Source: CBDFLA01 sp965248915 (GTDB lineage Bacteria > Pseudomonadota > Alphaproteobacteria > M2410). From it: a stretch of DNA of 64,000 nt. Positions 26,893 to 35,228 of this stretch are shown here, in pieces; the stretch's first letter is position 1, and each line of letters starts with the position of its first letter. The stretch is taken from the NCBI GenBank assembly GCA_965248915.1, contig OZ252216.1, forward strand, positions 62,001 through 126,000. Direction: 5' to 3'. A program made the position numbers and the translations under genes. The notes beneath the pieces are model-generated. The model searched no databases. It was not told the DNA's origin and saw only the letters and a list, made by a program, of their open reading frames with translations.

Positions 26893-27096
26893 ATGGATAT
26901 CAGGAAACAGGTCGGAAAAAACGTTAGGCGCTTCCGCCAAGAAAAAGGTTGGAGTCAGGAAGACTTGGCCTTCGAATGCGACCTACACCGAACCTATATC
27001 TCCGGCATAGAACGTGGCATCAGAAACCCGACCGTGCTGAAGTTGGTGCAGATTTCGGATGCCTTGGAAGTAGAGCCGACGGAACTGCTTGGATAG
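26893..27096 (+). CDS. XRE-family HTH protein, restriction-controller (C protein) type
   Basis: A 67-residue protein that is almost entirely one HTH_3 domain: V-G-K-N-V-R-R-F-R-Q, W-S-Q-E-D-L-A-F-E-C, R-T-Y-I-S-G-I-E-R-G-I-R-N-P-T. The R-T-Y-I-S-x-I-E-R-G-x-R-N-P helix is what I expect in C proteins of R-M systems. Length is also typical. It is convergent with gajB (22-base gap) and divergent from the Mrr-like gene. It probably binds the dyads at 26843-26874, setting delayed expression of the nuclease. Confidence 0.85.
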   Translation: MDIRKQVGKNVRRFRQEKGWSQEDLAFECDLHRTYISGIERGIRNPTVLKLVQISDALEVEPTELLG

Positions 27097-27117
27097 CGAA
27101 ATGCTCACCGGCAAACG

Positions 27118-28962
27118 TTAGTCTGCCACTGATATTTGTTCGTCGGTCATCAATCCACTGTCAATGAGTTCTGCTTTTGCAGCAGTAGGATTAGGAGTAA
27201 ACAACAGAATTCTCAGGTTTTCGCGAGCTCGTGAGAAGCTTACATATGCGAGTTTACGACCTCTCTCGCGTTGTCCGTCTGTGGGGTTTCCTGCTGTTTG
27301 TGGCGTTAGCAACTTTGTGAAATTGTATAAGTTCCAACCGGCTTCAATGTCGTCATAAACGACGATCACATCTGCAAACTGCTCTCCCTTTGCGCCATGT
27401 TGTGTGCTGTATGGAGTATTCTCGGTAATAAAGTCGCAATAGCAGGAAATTTCGGTTGTTCTCATCGCGAACAGGCGATCGGCGAGCCAGTCGCCTTTCT
27501 CTTCGTTGTAGTCCTGATCATTGTACTCCTCTTGCCGCGGTTCCCTGGCGAGCTGCTCAAGAAAGCGGTCAGAAAATTTCACTAAACTAATGTCTCGACA
27601 GCAATCTAGGACATCTTTGACAGTTCCTTCTTCCCAAAGACTGGCAAGCCTCTCGAGGTGATCTCTGGAGTTGTTGATCATTTCCTTCAATGTTCGTGCG
27701 GCATTAGGGCCAATGACACTGTAAAACGGGCTGCTTGCTCTCAAGATATCGATCACTGCCCGCTGGTCCTCTTTCTTATGCGCTCTGATCAGTGGGCAAA
27801 TCACCTTAACAAATGGCTTCAGGGGATAATGCTCTCCAGTTTCATAATCATCTTGCGCACGTTGAGATGCAAATTGGCCAGTGAATAGTTGGTTTAGATT
27901 ATGAAAACCGAGACGTCTGGCTATCATTTGTCGCACTAGGAAGAGAAGGACAACGTCATCGCGATCTTGCCAACCCCATGCTTCGACGGCTTGATCGAAC
28001 GCAATCAGTGAGTTTTGCAGTTGCTCTTCAGTGTATCGGTTCCGTCGCCCCTCTGGCTCTTCAGCCTTCACGAGCCGGATCGAGACGCTACCGTCGGATT
28101 CCTTGTTTTCCCCTGCAGGAACTTGTTCAACATCCTTTCTAAATGCGTTGAGTAATTGAACAACTTGTGGAGACGACCGGAAATTCTCAGTCTTTGTTAT
28201 GACTTTACCACCCTCAGGTGGTTCAAAATCACCAGCACGACCCTGGTAAATCTGTTGCCAAGGATCGCCAAAATAACCGACAAGTGGCAAGCCTTCGCCA
28301 ACACATGTGAGGTTCAGACCATCGACGATGGTGTTGAATGTATCCTGGGCCTCATCGACAAAAATGTATGGATACCGATTTCCCAGGAGACTTCGAAACA
28401 CCGGACGTTTTGCCAGAAGGTAGCCAGAAATCTCGATTATATCATCATGGCTCAGCTGACCATTCTGGTAGTCGCTGAATGACGCATCGGTGTAGTTGAA
28501 TCCTTGCACTTCGCTAAGGCTGTCCAATTCCATTTTAAGACGCGCAACCTTTTCACGCGCTCTAACTGCAGTTTGAGATTGTCCGCCGTTATCCTTTGCT
28601 TCGGCGTTTTCGATAAGGGTTGGGATGCGTTCGTTTTGCAGAGCATCACGGATATCTTTCTGGAAACGCTTGATCTCCGCCCACAAGAAACTGTGAAGGG
28701 TAGAAACATTGTACAGCTCGTCAATGCCGAGTCGGTCTCGAATGACATCAACCGCGCGATTGGTGTAGGTGATGCACGCAACACATTGCCCGTTCTTTCT
28801 CAGGGTTGGGCCGTGCTTTTCTCTTGTTTGAGCTAAAGCATCTACCAGCGAGGTTGTTTTGCCCGAGCCAGCTCCCGCGATCAGCGCGAAGCTGCGCCCT
28901 TCTTCAAGGCATTCAGAAACTGCGGTATCTGCCTCTGTAAGAATGCGATCGGACATAATCAC
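27118..28962 (-). CDS. gajB: UvrD-like helicase, Gabija GajB type
   Basis: A 614-residue superfamily 1 helicase-like NTPase: Walker A A-G-A-G-S-G-K-T-T near 30, Y-T-N-R-A motif Ia, F-V-D-E-A-Q-D motif II near 204, G-D-P-W-Q-Q-I-Y motif III, N-F-R-S-S motif IV, H-G-A-K-G-E-Q-F motif V and V-S-F-S-R-A-R motif VI. In Gabija, GajB senses nucleic acid products and partners GajA. It follows gajA with a 4-base overlap. It is longer than the roughly 500 residues I expect for described GajB, so a variant is likely. It could also be called a class 2 OLD-associated helicase. Confidence 0.85.
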   Translation of the reverse strand: MIMSDRILTEADTAVSECLEEGRSFALIAGAGSGKTTSLVDALAQTREKHGPTLRKNGQCVACITYTNRAVDVIRDRLGIDELYNVSTLHSFLWAEIKRFQKDIRDALQNERIPTLIENAEAKDNGGQSQTAVRAREKVARLKMELDSLSEVQGFNYTDASFSDYQNGQLSHDDIIEISGYLLAKRPVFRSLLGNRYPYIFVDEAQDTFNTIVDGLNLTCVGEGLPLVGYFGDPWQQIYQGRAGDFEPPEGGKVITKTENFRSSPQVVQLLNAFRKDVEQVPAGENKESDGSVSIRLVKAEEPEGRRNRYTEEQLQNSLIAFDQAVEAWGWQDRDDVVLLFLVRQMIARRLGFHNLNQLFTGQFASQRAQDDYETGEHYPLKPFVKVICPLIRAHKKEDQRAVIDILRASSPFYSVIGPNAARTLKEMINNSRDHLERLASLWEEGTVKDVLDCCRDISLVKFSDRFLEQLAREPRQEEYNDQDYNEEKGDWLADRLFAMRTTEISCYCDFITENTPYSTQHGAKGEQFADVIVVYDDIEAGWNLYNFTKLLTPQTAGNPTDGQRERGRKLAYVSFSRARENLRILLFTPNPTAAKAELIDSGLMTDEQISVAD

Positions 28963-31022
28963 ACCGCTTCGTTAGTGGGTCCGTGTATGCGGTCCTCCAA
29001 CCAAGACAGACCTTCGGCGATATAACTGGGCACTTGCCATTCCACGTTCCGGGCAAGCAGGTTCATTGCGAAGTCTGTCTTCTTGAAGTTGTTTGACCTG
29101 ATTCGATCATAAATGCTCTGGTACGCCTCACCCAGGTCCTCGGGAATATCAATCCCGACCGAGAGGTCTCCACTCCGAAGTAGCGGATAGTTGTTGTAGG
29201 CGATTGCCTCTTCGAGCGTTCGTGGACGCATCGCCAAGCTCGCAACACCTTGTTCAACAAGGACATCCTTTTGATAAGTAACGTACCGGTTCTTCTCTTC
29301 CTCAGTTTTCTGCTGTGATGACAAATCAATCAATTCTGCGACCGTGGTGACGCCTAACAACTGTTTTAGGGAAGCATTGGAGGTCAATGCCCCTGGGTTA
29401 TCTGCACGACAAGCCGGATGCTTCCCGCTGGGCTCAACAGAGTCCAAATCGGTGATGACAAGAAACGGTATGCGAAGGAACGCAAGGAGTTCATCAAATC
29501 GATGAGCAAAGGCACCACCAATCTCCAATACTGTCAAATATGATGAATGCAGTCGACTAGCAGATTTGCCTATCATCTCCGGCAAGAGCAATTTTTCGGC
29601 AGCACCTTCGACGAGGATGGCAGCATCTGCGAAAAACAGATCGCAATGCGTCAGCCGCAGATACCGCTTAAGAAACTCTAGAGCTTCCTCCTCTGTTGCC
29701 GTTTGACCATCTATGTCGACTGCTCGCGGCTGAAAGTCTCGAAGACTATGTATTTCGGTTGCGTTGAGTACTTTCGCACTTTCATCATCATCTGTGAGAG
29801 GGCAACGTCTAAAATAACGCACTTTGTCGAATTCTGATGCATCGAGAATGTGCGATGAGTGGGTGGTCACTACGAGCTGAGGAACTGAACCCTCCTCTCC
29901 CTCCGTGGCGGCAGATGCCTCAATCACGTCCCAGATGTTCTGGATGAATGTCTGCTGGACTTGAGCATGAAGGTGGACCTCCGGTTCCTCAATGAACACC
30001 AAATGACAGAGCGGTCGGTTAGTGGGAGTTCGAAGCCATTGTGAGTGAAAGTGCTTCGTTTGGATGGCCATGTAGATCAGGTTTTTGAAACCCAGTCCGT
30101 TATAGAGCTCGGGAAGTTCATGATTTCGTGCGGCATCAACGTAGAGCAGATCGGTGTTTCCACGCAGAGCAGTCTCGGGACTCAGTGTTGACACGACTTT
30201 TAGATCGCGGTCGTTGACAGATGGAACGCCCAGACCTTTGATTACGTCCATTAATCCTTCAAATTGCCTTGCATAGTGATTGGTCAACTGCGTGTTGTTC
30301 TCATCAATAACTTGCTGAGCTTCCGCTGCTGCTTCCGCTTGTTCTAGGTTGTTTTTGTAGAATCCCGCAAATGCGCTCGACAAACGATTAGCCCGGTGTC
30401 CCTCTTCGTCATCTATGTTTCTTTGCGCATCAACAAAATCAATCCGTATCAAGTTCTGGAGTAGGGATTTCCCCTCGCTTTGGTCCAAACCGGAAGGCAT
30501 TACTGTTCCATCAGTTTCCTCCAGAGAGGCATATGTGACCTCAAAAAACTTTGCCAGATTGGCTTCCTGCTCCAAAAAGTGGGACAGACTTCTCGTCGGT
30601 GGATTGTCTCCTTCAACAGGGTAGGCATTCACATAAGCGTCTCTGAGCTTTTCTGGATCCATCACGCCAAACCGCAGCCGAACACCCAAACGATCAAACT
30701 CGTCCGAGAGATTTGGAAGTAGCGTAAAAGCTCGACCAAATTCAATCGATTCAGGGTCAACATGAAACCAGATATCCAATTCTATGGCAGGGAGGATATC
30801 TGCGTCGCCTCCAACACCGAATGCATCAATGTCGGCAATCTTGGACACAGAAAAGTCATAGATGCGAAATTTCCTTTGGCTTAAGAAGCACCGAAAAATA
30901 GTTGTTGCCGAGGTTTTCCCACTGTTGTTAGGGCCCACGAAAATAGTCTCCCGATCTTCAAAAGCAGCACTTACGGCTTCCAGTCGTCGGAAATTTCGAA
31001 CTGAAATTCTCTCTACCCTCAT
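28959..31022 (-). CDS. gajA: OLD-family ATPase-TOPRIM nuclease, Gabija GajA type
   Basis: A 687-residue protein. The N-terminal ABC-type ATPase begins V-R-N-F-R-R-L with Walker A G-P-N-N-S-G-K-T at about 30. The second half of the ATPase has F-I-E-E-P-E-V-H-L-H and V-V-T-T-H-S-S-H-I-L. The C-terminal TOPRIM nuclease has I-L-V-E-G-A-A-E-K near 469 and I-T-D-L-D-S near 526. This is the class 2 OLD layout, and coupling to a UvrD-like gene defines Gabija. It nicks phage DNA when nucleotide levels fall, in described systems. It is about 100 residues longer than the typical GajA length as I recall it. Confidence 0.88.
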   Translation of the reverse strand: MRVERISVRNFRRLEAVSAAFEDRETIFVGPNNSGKTSATTIFRCFLSQRKFRIYDFSVSKIADIDAFGVGGDADILPAIELDIWFHVDPESIEFGRAFTLLPNLSDEFDRLGVRLRFGVMDPEKLRDAYVNAYPVEGDNPPTRSLSHFLEQEANLAKFFEVTYASLEETDGTVMPSGLDQSEGKSLLQNLIRIDFVDAQRNIDDEEGHRANRLSSAFAGFYKNNLEQAEAAAEAQQVIDENNTQLTNHYARQFEGLMDVIKGLGVPSVNDRDLKVVSTLSPETALRGNTDLLYVDAARNHELPELYNGLGFKNLIYMAIQTKHFHSQWLRTPTNRPLCHLVFIEEPEVHLHAQVQQTFIQNIWDVIEASAATEGEEGSVPQLVVTTHSSHILDASEFDKVRYFRRCPLTDDDESAKVLNATEIHSLRDFQPRAVDIDGQTATEEEALEFLKRYLRLTHCDLFFADAAILVEGAAEKLLLPEMIGKSASRLHSSYLTVLEIGGAFAHRFDELLAFLRIPFLVITDLDSVEPSGKHPACRADNPGALTSNASLKQLLGVTTVAELIDLSSQQKTEEEKNRYVTYQKDVLVEQGVASLAMRPRTLEEAIAYNNYPLLRSGDLSVGIDIPEDLGEAYQSIYDRIRSNNFKKTDFAMNLLARNVEWQVPSYIAEGLSWLEDRIHGPTNEAV

Positions 31023-31225
31023 AGGCCTACCTCAACATTGAACTCAGCTTGTCTGTCAGAGTTGACGAAGCAATCCCTTCATTTTGTTGGTCGAGAAAAC
31101 TTACCACAAAGTAACCATTGCGGGAAGGGCAGATCTGCTCAGTCGGCGCGTGTCAACCTAGTGGACACTCGACCTCTAGCTGATCCATGCTCACAAGATC
31201 GCTCCGTTGTGCGGTTTCGCATCTA

Positions 31226-31320
31226 GGAATCAGAATTTCATCTTTGCAGATTCCTGGCATTTGAAGAGTGTCGAACAGGCAATGATCAACACCTCCTTGA
31301 CCTACCAGCCACGGTCAGAC
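31226..31320. repeat. Intergenic repeat copy A, related to 38892-38990
   Basis: About 95 bases roughly 70 percent identical, by eye, to 38892-38990 on the same strand (shared blocks AATTTC-TCTTTGCAG, CAACACC, GCCACGG, AGAC). Here about 270 bases separate it from the GGCGCACAATATG motif at 31593-31620; in the second copy the two are adjacent. The rest of 31023-31736 holds no supported gene. Confidence 0.6.
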
Positions 31321-31592
31321 TTCTACGACCGTGTCTTCCAATTGATTGCGAAAACTTTAGACCCTTTCAACACGACTTCCCAATCCGCCTATCCAACGTA
31401 GAATTGACCTGTTGTCGTGTTTCAGAGATGAGGCTGCTGAACAAGCGGCTTCGACAAGTAGTTCGAATGAACACTAGAATGCCGCGAGGACTCGCTTCGC
31501 ATTTAGTAAAAAACAATGGCTGTGATGAGAGGTGAATGGTTCGAGGCAGAAACTGTCGCAATGTGCGAGGCTTGGTTCGGCAGGTTGAGCCA

Positions 31593-31620
31593 GATTACAT
31601 AATATTTGGCGCACAATATG
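31593..31620. repeat. Recurring island motif, copy A (TTGGCGCACAATATG)
   Basis: Near-identical over 28 bases to 38999-39026, with weaker copies at 34760-34774 and 36268-36286. It forms an imperfect dyad, ATATTTG...ACAATAT around GGCGC. All four copies fall between genes of the island. Confidence 0.6.
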
Positions 31621-31736
31621 CATTGTGGAAGATTGCTTGCAGCGGGCAGATTCGAAATTCGATATCCACAAACCGGACGGGGCACGGACCAATTCGAAGG
31701 TCAGGCCCGGGGCCTGCGATTTTCAGTCCGGGCTAT

Positions 31737-33635
31737 TTAGATGTGGTCAACAATGAGTCTATTGAAGTCTTTCTTAGGGGACCGTCCGAGGCTGCAGCTG
31801 CAAATATCATTGAAACGAAGACACAGAACAACGTATGGGTCATCCAAATTGCTGTTCCAATTGTCAATGATCTTGCTGTCCATTGCTGACAACTCGGTAT
31901 CATGAATAATGAGACCAACTTCGCAGAGTCGATGCGCGTTCAGTAGGTCTTTTGTGCTCTCAAGACAATCAAGGAGCGTTGAAGAGTTCGTTGGCCCGTT
32001 GAGCATTCTAAACACCGTCACTGGAGACCTAGTTGAGAGTGGGCCTTCACTGAAATCAATTGTGCATAGGAAACCAACTTGGTTATTTGATGTTCTGTCC
32101 TTGAGCAGTTTGGTGCGGCTCCCTGAAAAAATTGCGGCGATAGAATCTCGACATAGGTCGATGAATTCGCTGTTAGAAAGTGGAAGATCATCGCTTACCT
32201 GTAGCTTCAGATTGCGAACCAATTGTCGCCTCTTGAAGAGGCCTTCTGATATTTCAGAAAGCCGATTGCACAACGAAACGAGCCCTCCTGGTTCCGTTGA
32301 TCTTCGTGCATTCTCAAAGAGCTCCAATTTCTTCAATATCGCACCGAACTCGTCGAGACTATGGCCGCACCTTGCTAGGTCATGACTAATGTGGCGAAGT
32401 TCACAATAGTTCCAAAGAACAGTATTTTGATCTTCAATCGAAAGCCAATTCCTCAAGACATAGAGAGAATGAAGGTTCTTGTGGCCTAGAAACCCACCAT
32501 AGGTTGCCAATATGAGTGAACAACAGTGATGGACGAACTCGCGATAGCGATACCAAAACTCCTCATCATTTACACTCGAGATTGACCGAAGTGTTTCTAG
32601 GTGCTTTGAAGCGCGATCCTGATCGTAGGCGATTGTTGCAAGTCGTGTCCGCGTTGTGACTATCCATGGATTTGGAGGTTGAATGGCGATATCTTCTGCA
32701 AGGCTCATAGCGGTTGTGTATTTGACATTATAAAGGTTTATTCGCCTCAACTCGTTTAGAACAATCTCACTCATTTCGGCGATTTCGTGTGGGCTGATTA
32801 GGTCCGAGTTTTCCGCTTCGAAAAGATACCCAAGACAATCCGTCAAAAGATTCGGAATAAGATCGTCTTTCAAGAACTTGAAGTCCAATGGCACCTCCGT
32901 GCCATCCGGCATGACTATTTGTGTGGTCTGATTTGGGTCACCGTATTTTCTGGCGTATCGCTTTGCCCATTCGTGCTTTTTGTCCTCGAGTGTTTCGATG
33001 ATTCCCGTTGGTTCAGTTTTGCCGTTTGCCGCAGGCCCAGAGTTTTGGGCTTTATAACTGGATTGTAAGGTCGAAATTGGCAAACCTGATATAGCCTTCG
33101 CTACCGCTGCACGGACATGACCCGTGGTGAATTCTTTGTCCTGCCCCACAACTTCATGCAAAAACCCGGGCAGTTCTTTCATAATTTCCAGGATGATATC
33201 CGGTGGAATGTCTATGAGAGAAAGAGATCTAAAAAGTCGATAACTGGAAAATTCAACTTCTTGTCTCCGAGTCGGAGAGTAGAGTCTCCCCAACTCTTCA
33301 TGAATTCGCGAATCGATTTCCGCAATAAACTTTTGGAGATTTTCGCTATTTATCTCGACTGCACGAGGCGTCAAAATACCATTGATCGTCGCGCGAGCAC
33401 TTTGATTGTCTGTCCGACGGTCCAGTGCTTTCTTGTTTAGTTCATCGACGGTGAGGTTCAATGCGGCGGCGATGTCGGTGAGCGTTTTCATGGAATAACC
33501 GCGTCCCGACTCTACACTTTGGACGGTCTTTTTGTTCAAACCACAGACCTCGGCAAAGTCCATGATTGAACCGAGTTCCATTTCGGCTCTGCGCTCCCTG
33601 ATCACTTTGCCAAGCTCCGGTTGATAATCTCTCAT
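31737..33635 (-). CDS. HTH-headed large protein of unknown function
   Basis: A 632-residue protein from ATG 33635 (M-R-D-Y-Q-P-E-L-G-K-V-I); the frame reaches 33704. Residues about 8-65 are an XRE-type HTH (M-D-F-A-E-V-C-G-L-N-K-K-T-V-Q-S-V-E-S-G-R-G-Y). A segment at about 120-190 (S-S-Y-R-L-F-R-S-L-S-L-I-D-I-P, then F-T-T-G-H-V-R-A-A-V-A-K-A-I) loosely resembles an ATP-cone nucleotide-binding domain. The remainder is helical and unrecognised. It lies directly upstream of gajA in the same orientation, 714 bases away. It may be a stand-alone defence gene with its own regulator domain, or a regulator of the neighbouring genes. Confidence 0.7.
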   Translation of the reverse strand: MRDYQPELGKVIRERRAEMELGSIMDFAEVCGLNKKTVQSVESGRGYSMKTLTDIAAALNLTVDELNKKALDRRTDNQSARATINGILTPRAVEINSENLQKFIAEIDSRIHEELGRLYSPTRRQEVEFSSYRLFRSLSLIDIPPDIILEIMKELPGFLHEVVGQDKEFTTGHVRAAVAKAISGLPISTLQSSYKAQNSGPAANGKTEPTGIIETLEDKKHEWAKRYARKYGDPNQTTQIVMPDGTEVPLDFKFLKDDLIPNLLTDCLGYLFEAENSDLISPHEIAEMSEIVLNELRRINLYNVKYTTAMSLAEDIAIQPPNPWIVTTRTRLATIAYDQDRASKHLETLRSISSVNDEEFWYRYREFVHHCCSLILATYGGFLGHKNLHSLYVLRNWLSIEDQNTVLWNYCELRHISHDLARCGHSLDEFGAILKKLELFENARRSTEPGGLVSLCNRLSEISEGLFKRRQLVRNLKLQVSDDLPLSNSEFIDLCRDSIAAIFSGSRTKLLKDRTSNNQVGFLCTIDFSEGPLSTRSPVTVFRMLNGPTNSSTLLDCLESTKDLLNAHRLCEVGLIIHDTELSAMDSKIIDNWNSNLDDPYVVLCLRFNDICSCSLGRSPKKDFNRLIVDHI

Positions 33636-33845
33636 AGTTTCTTGGGTTCTTCTTGGGATCAGGTTGGGGTCTACATACTTCGACAGGTGAACTACGAACT
33701 GCAATCATGACCGTACAAGAAGAGCTTGTCTAGCCGAGAGTACGCAAGCTCTCCGGGAGTGGGGGTCTTAACCGAGTCAAGATCCGTATGGCGGGATCAG
33801 TACGATTCGGTCAGGGCAGAGGGGTCAAGTTGGGAGCCGATTGCT

Positions 33846-34679
33846 ATGAACATCATTAACTGGAAGCGAATATTTGCGAGTCGAGCGGAGAAGGTCGCAG
33901 GGCGCCGTATCTACGCAGTAAAGGGGAGAGGTTCGGTCTGCGAAGAACCGGACTCCGGTCGATTGGTACTTGAATATTATCCACGCGTCGACAGTCGGCA
34001 AGTTACGACAGTCTGTTTGCAGGACTTACAGTCTGGCCGTTCCGATGATCATTGGGTCAGGAAAGTTTGGAGCACCGTGCTACTTGTGTTTTTGGCATTC
34101 AGTATTCCGGGAAGCGCTTTCCTTGACGAACTGCTAAGTAGTTTTGTCGTTTTAGGTGAGAGTCTAGGAAGTGTTGATTCCAATCAGTTTTTCCGAGAGT
34201 TCGTATTGCTGCCGTTGGTGATTGTTATTGCGATGACCTGGGCTACATTCACTGATCTCAACAAGACATTCACGGTGATGAGTACCGATTGGGAAAATTC
34301 TATTCATGAGTTTCTTGACAATGACATGAATCAGAAACTTGAAGGTATTCGGAGGTGTATGTTGTCATTTCGAGCGTTTATAAAATGGCGGCGATACATG
34401 GGATACGTTGCAGTACCTCTCAATTTCATTGCAATTCTTGTTTTGTCTCTTCTTATTGCCGAACAACTCACGGATTCGAACTTCATTGTCTGGACGAGAC
34501 ATGAATTGATAGCCGGAGGTGTATTTTTGGGCCTCTACATTGTAGCAATGTTGCGTTATCTTTACATGAGATGGTTCTACACCGACATGCGAGATCCAAC
34601 TCTTCAGCTATGTGTGATGATGGTTGAGGAAAATAGGCAGCATGTAGCGGTACTCCGGCGTGGGGGAGTGCAATTGTAG
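33846..34679 (+). CDS. Hypothetical membrane protein with about four helices
   Basis: A 277-residue protein. ATG 33846 has GGGAG upstream; the frame extends to 33726 with no domain support. Hydrophobic segments are at about 78-100, 118-140, 185-205 and 220-242. The soluble N-terminus (about 75 residues) has I-Y-A-V-K-G and L-E-Y-Y-P. The loop between helices 2 and 3 is charged (W-E-N-S-I-H-E-F). I do not recognise the family. It is divergent from the large HTH gene (about 210 bases between starts), so the pair may be one functional unit with an effector that acts on the membrane; that is inference. Confidence 0.65.
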   Translation: MNIINWKRIFASRAEKVAGRRIYAVKGRGSVCEEPDSGRLVLEYYPRVDSRQVTTVCLQDLQSGRSDDHWVRKVWSTVLLVFLAFSIPGSAFLDELLSSFVVLGESLGSVDSNQFFREFVLLPLVIVIAMTWATFTDLNKTFTVMSTDWENSIHEFLDNDMNQKLEGIRRCMLSFRAFIKWRRYMGYVAVPLNFIAILVLSLLIAEQLTDSNFIVWTRHELIAGGVFLGLYIVAMLRYLYMRWFYTDMRDPTLQLCVMMVEENRQHVAVLRRGGVQL

Positions 34680-35228
34680 AGAAAGTCGAATGTTGAAGGC
34701 GGGCTGCTCGCGTATGCTCGCCTTCGATATCGCCAGAAAACCCATCTTATATCGAGTTAGGCGCACAATATGCGGTATTGAAACTGACTCATAGTTTGAC
34801 AGGATCCCAACTACCATATTCAACAGTTGGATTGGGCGTCGAAAGTGAATGGTACTGACGCTGGCTTTGTCGCCCTTGTAGAGTAGACGAATGGAAAAGG
34901 CTCAGTAGAGCATTATTGCAATGTTGAGCCGTATGGCGTGGCCAACTAGCGCTTCGCGGCTAAACTGTTTGCGAGGAGGGCTGAATGCTTCGTCTTGGTC
35001 TCAATTGGTTTGCGAAGTTCACAACTACTGAATACGTCTTTTTGCTATTGTTAGGTTCGCGATGGCCCTCGGAGGCATGGTTGACATTAGCTTCCCTGCC
35101 TGAGACGCAAACCCATTACTATTCCTTCTCGGCCAGCGCAATTTGTGGATGGCGCCTTGCATCGTTTACGGACTCGACTTCGATCGCAATGGCACAGAGT
35201 CTTACCAGCCATCCTTTGGTAAAGACAA
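34680..35228. other. Gene-free stretch with a strong hairpin and motif copy B
   Basis: A 10-bp stem GAAGGCGGGC/GCTCGCCTTC (34695-34725, one G-T pair) follows the membrane gene and probably ends its transcript, although no T-run follows. The recurring motif GGCGCACAATATGCG is at 34760-34774. CCAACT/AGTTGG forms a small hairpin near 34808-34831. A short frame at 34985-35236 is not convincing as a gene. Confidence 0.5.

Noticed and set aside
31593..31620. XerCD dif site
   Set aside because: GTGCGC and TTATGTAA are present on the minus strand but the arms and 6-base spacer do not fit the 28-base dif plan.
31536..31889. 117-codon plus-strand frame downstream of gajA
   Set aside because: It crosses the repeated intergenic motif and overlaps the end of the HTH gene; composition is not protein-like.
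34750..34775. Integron attC site (GTTAGGC)
   Set aside because: No matching RYYYAAC partner or bulged stem upstream, and no integron integrase in the window.
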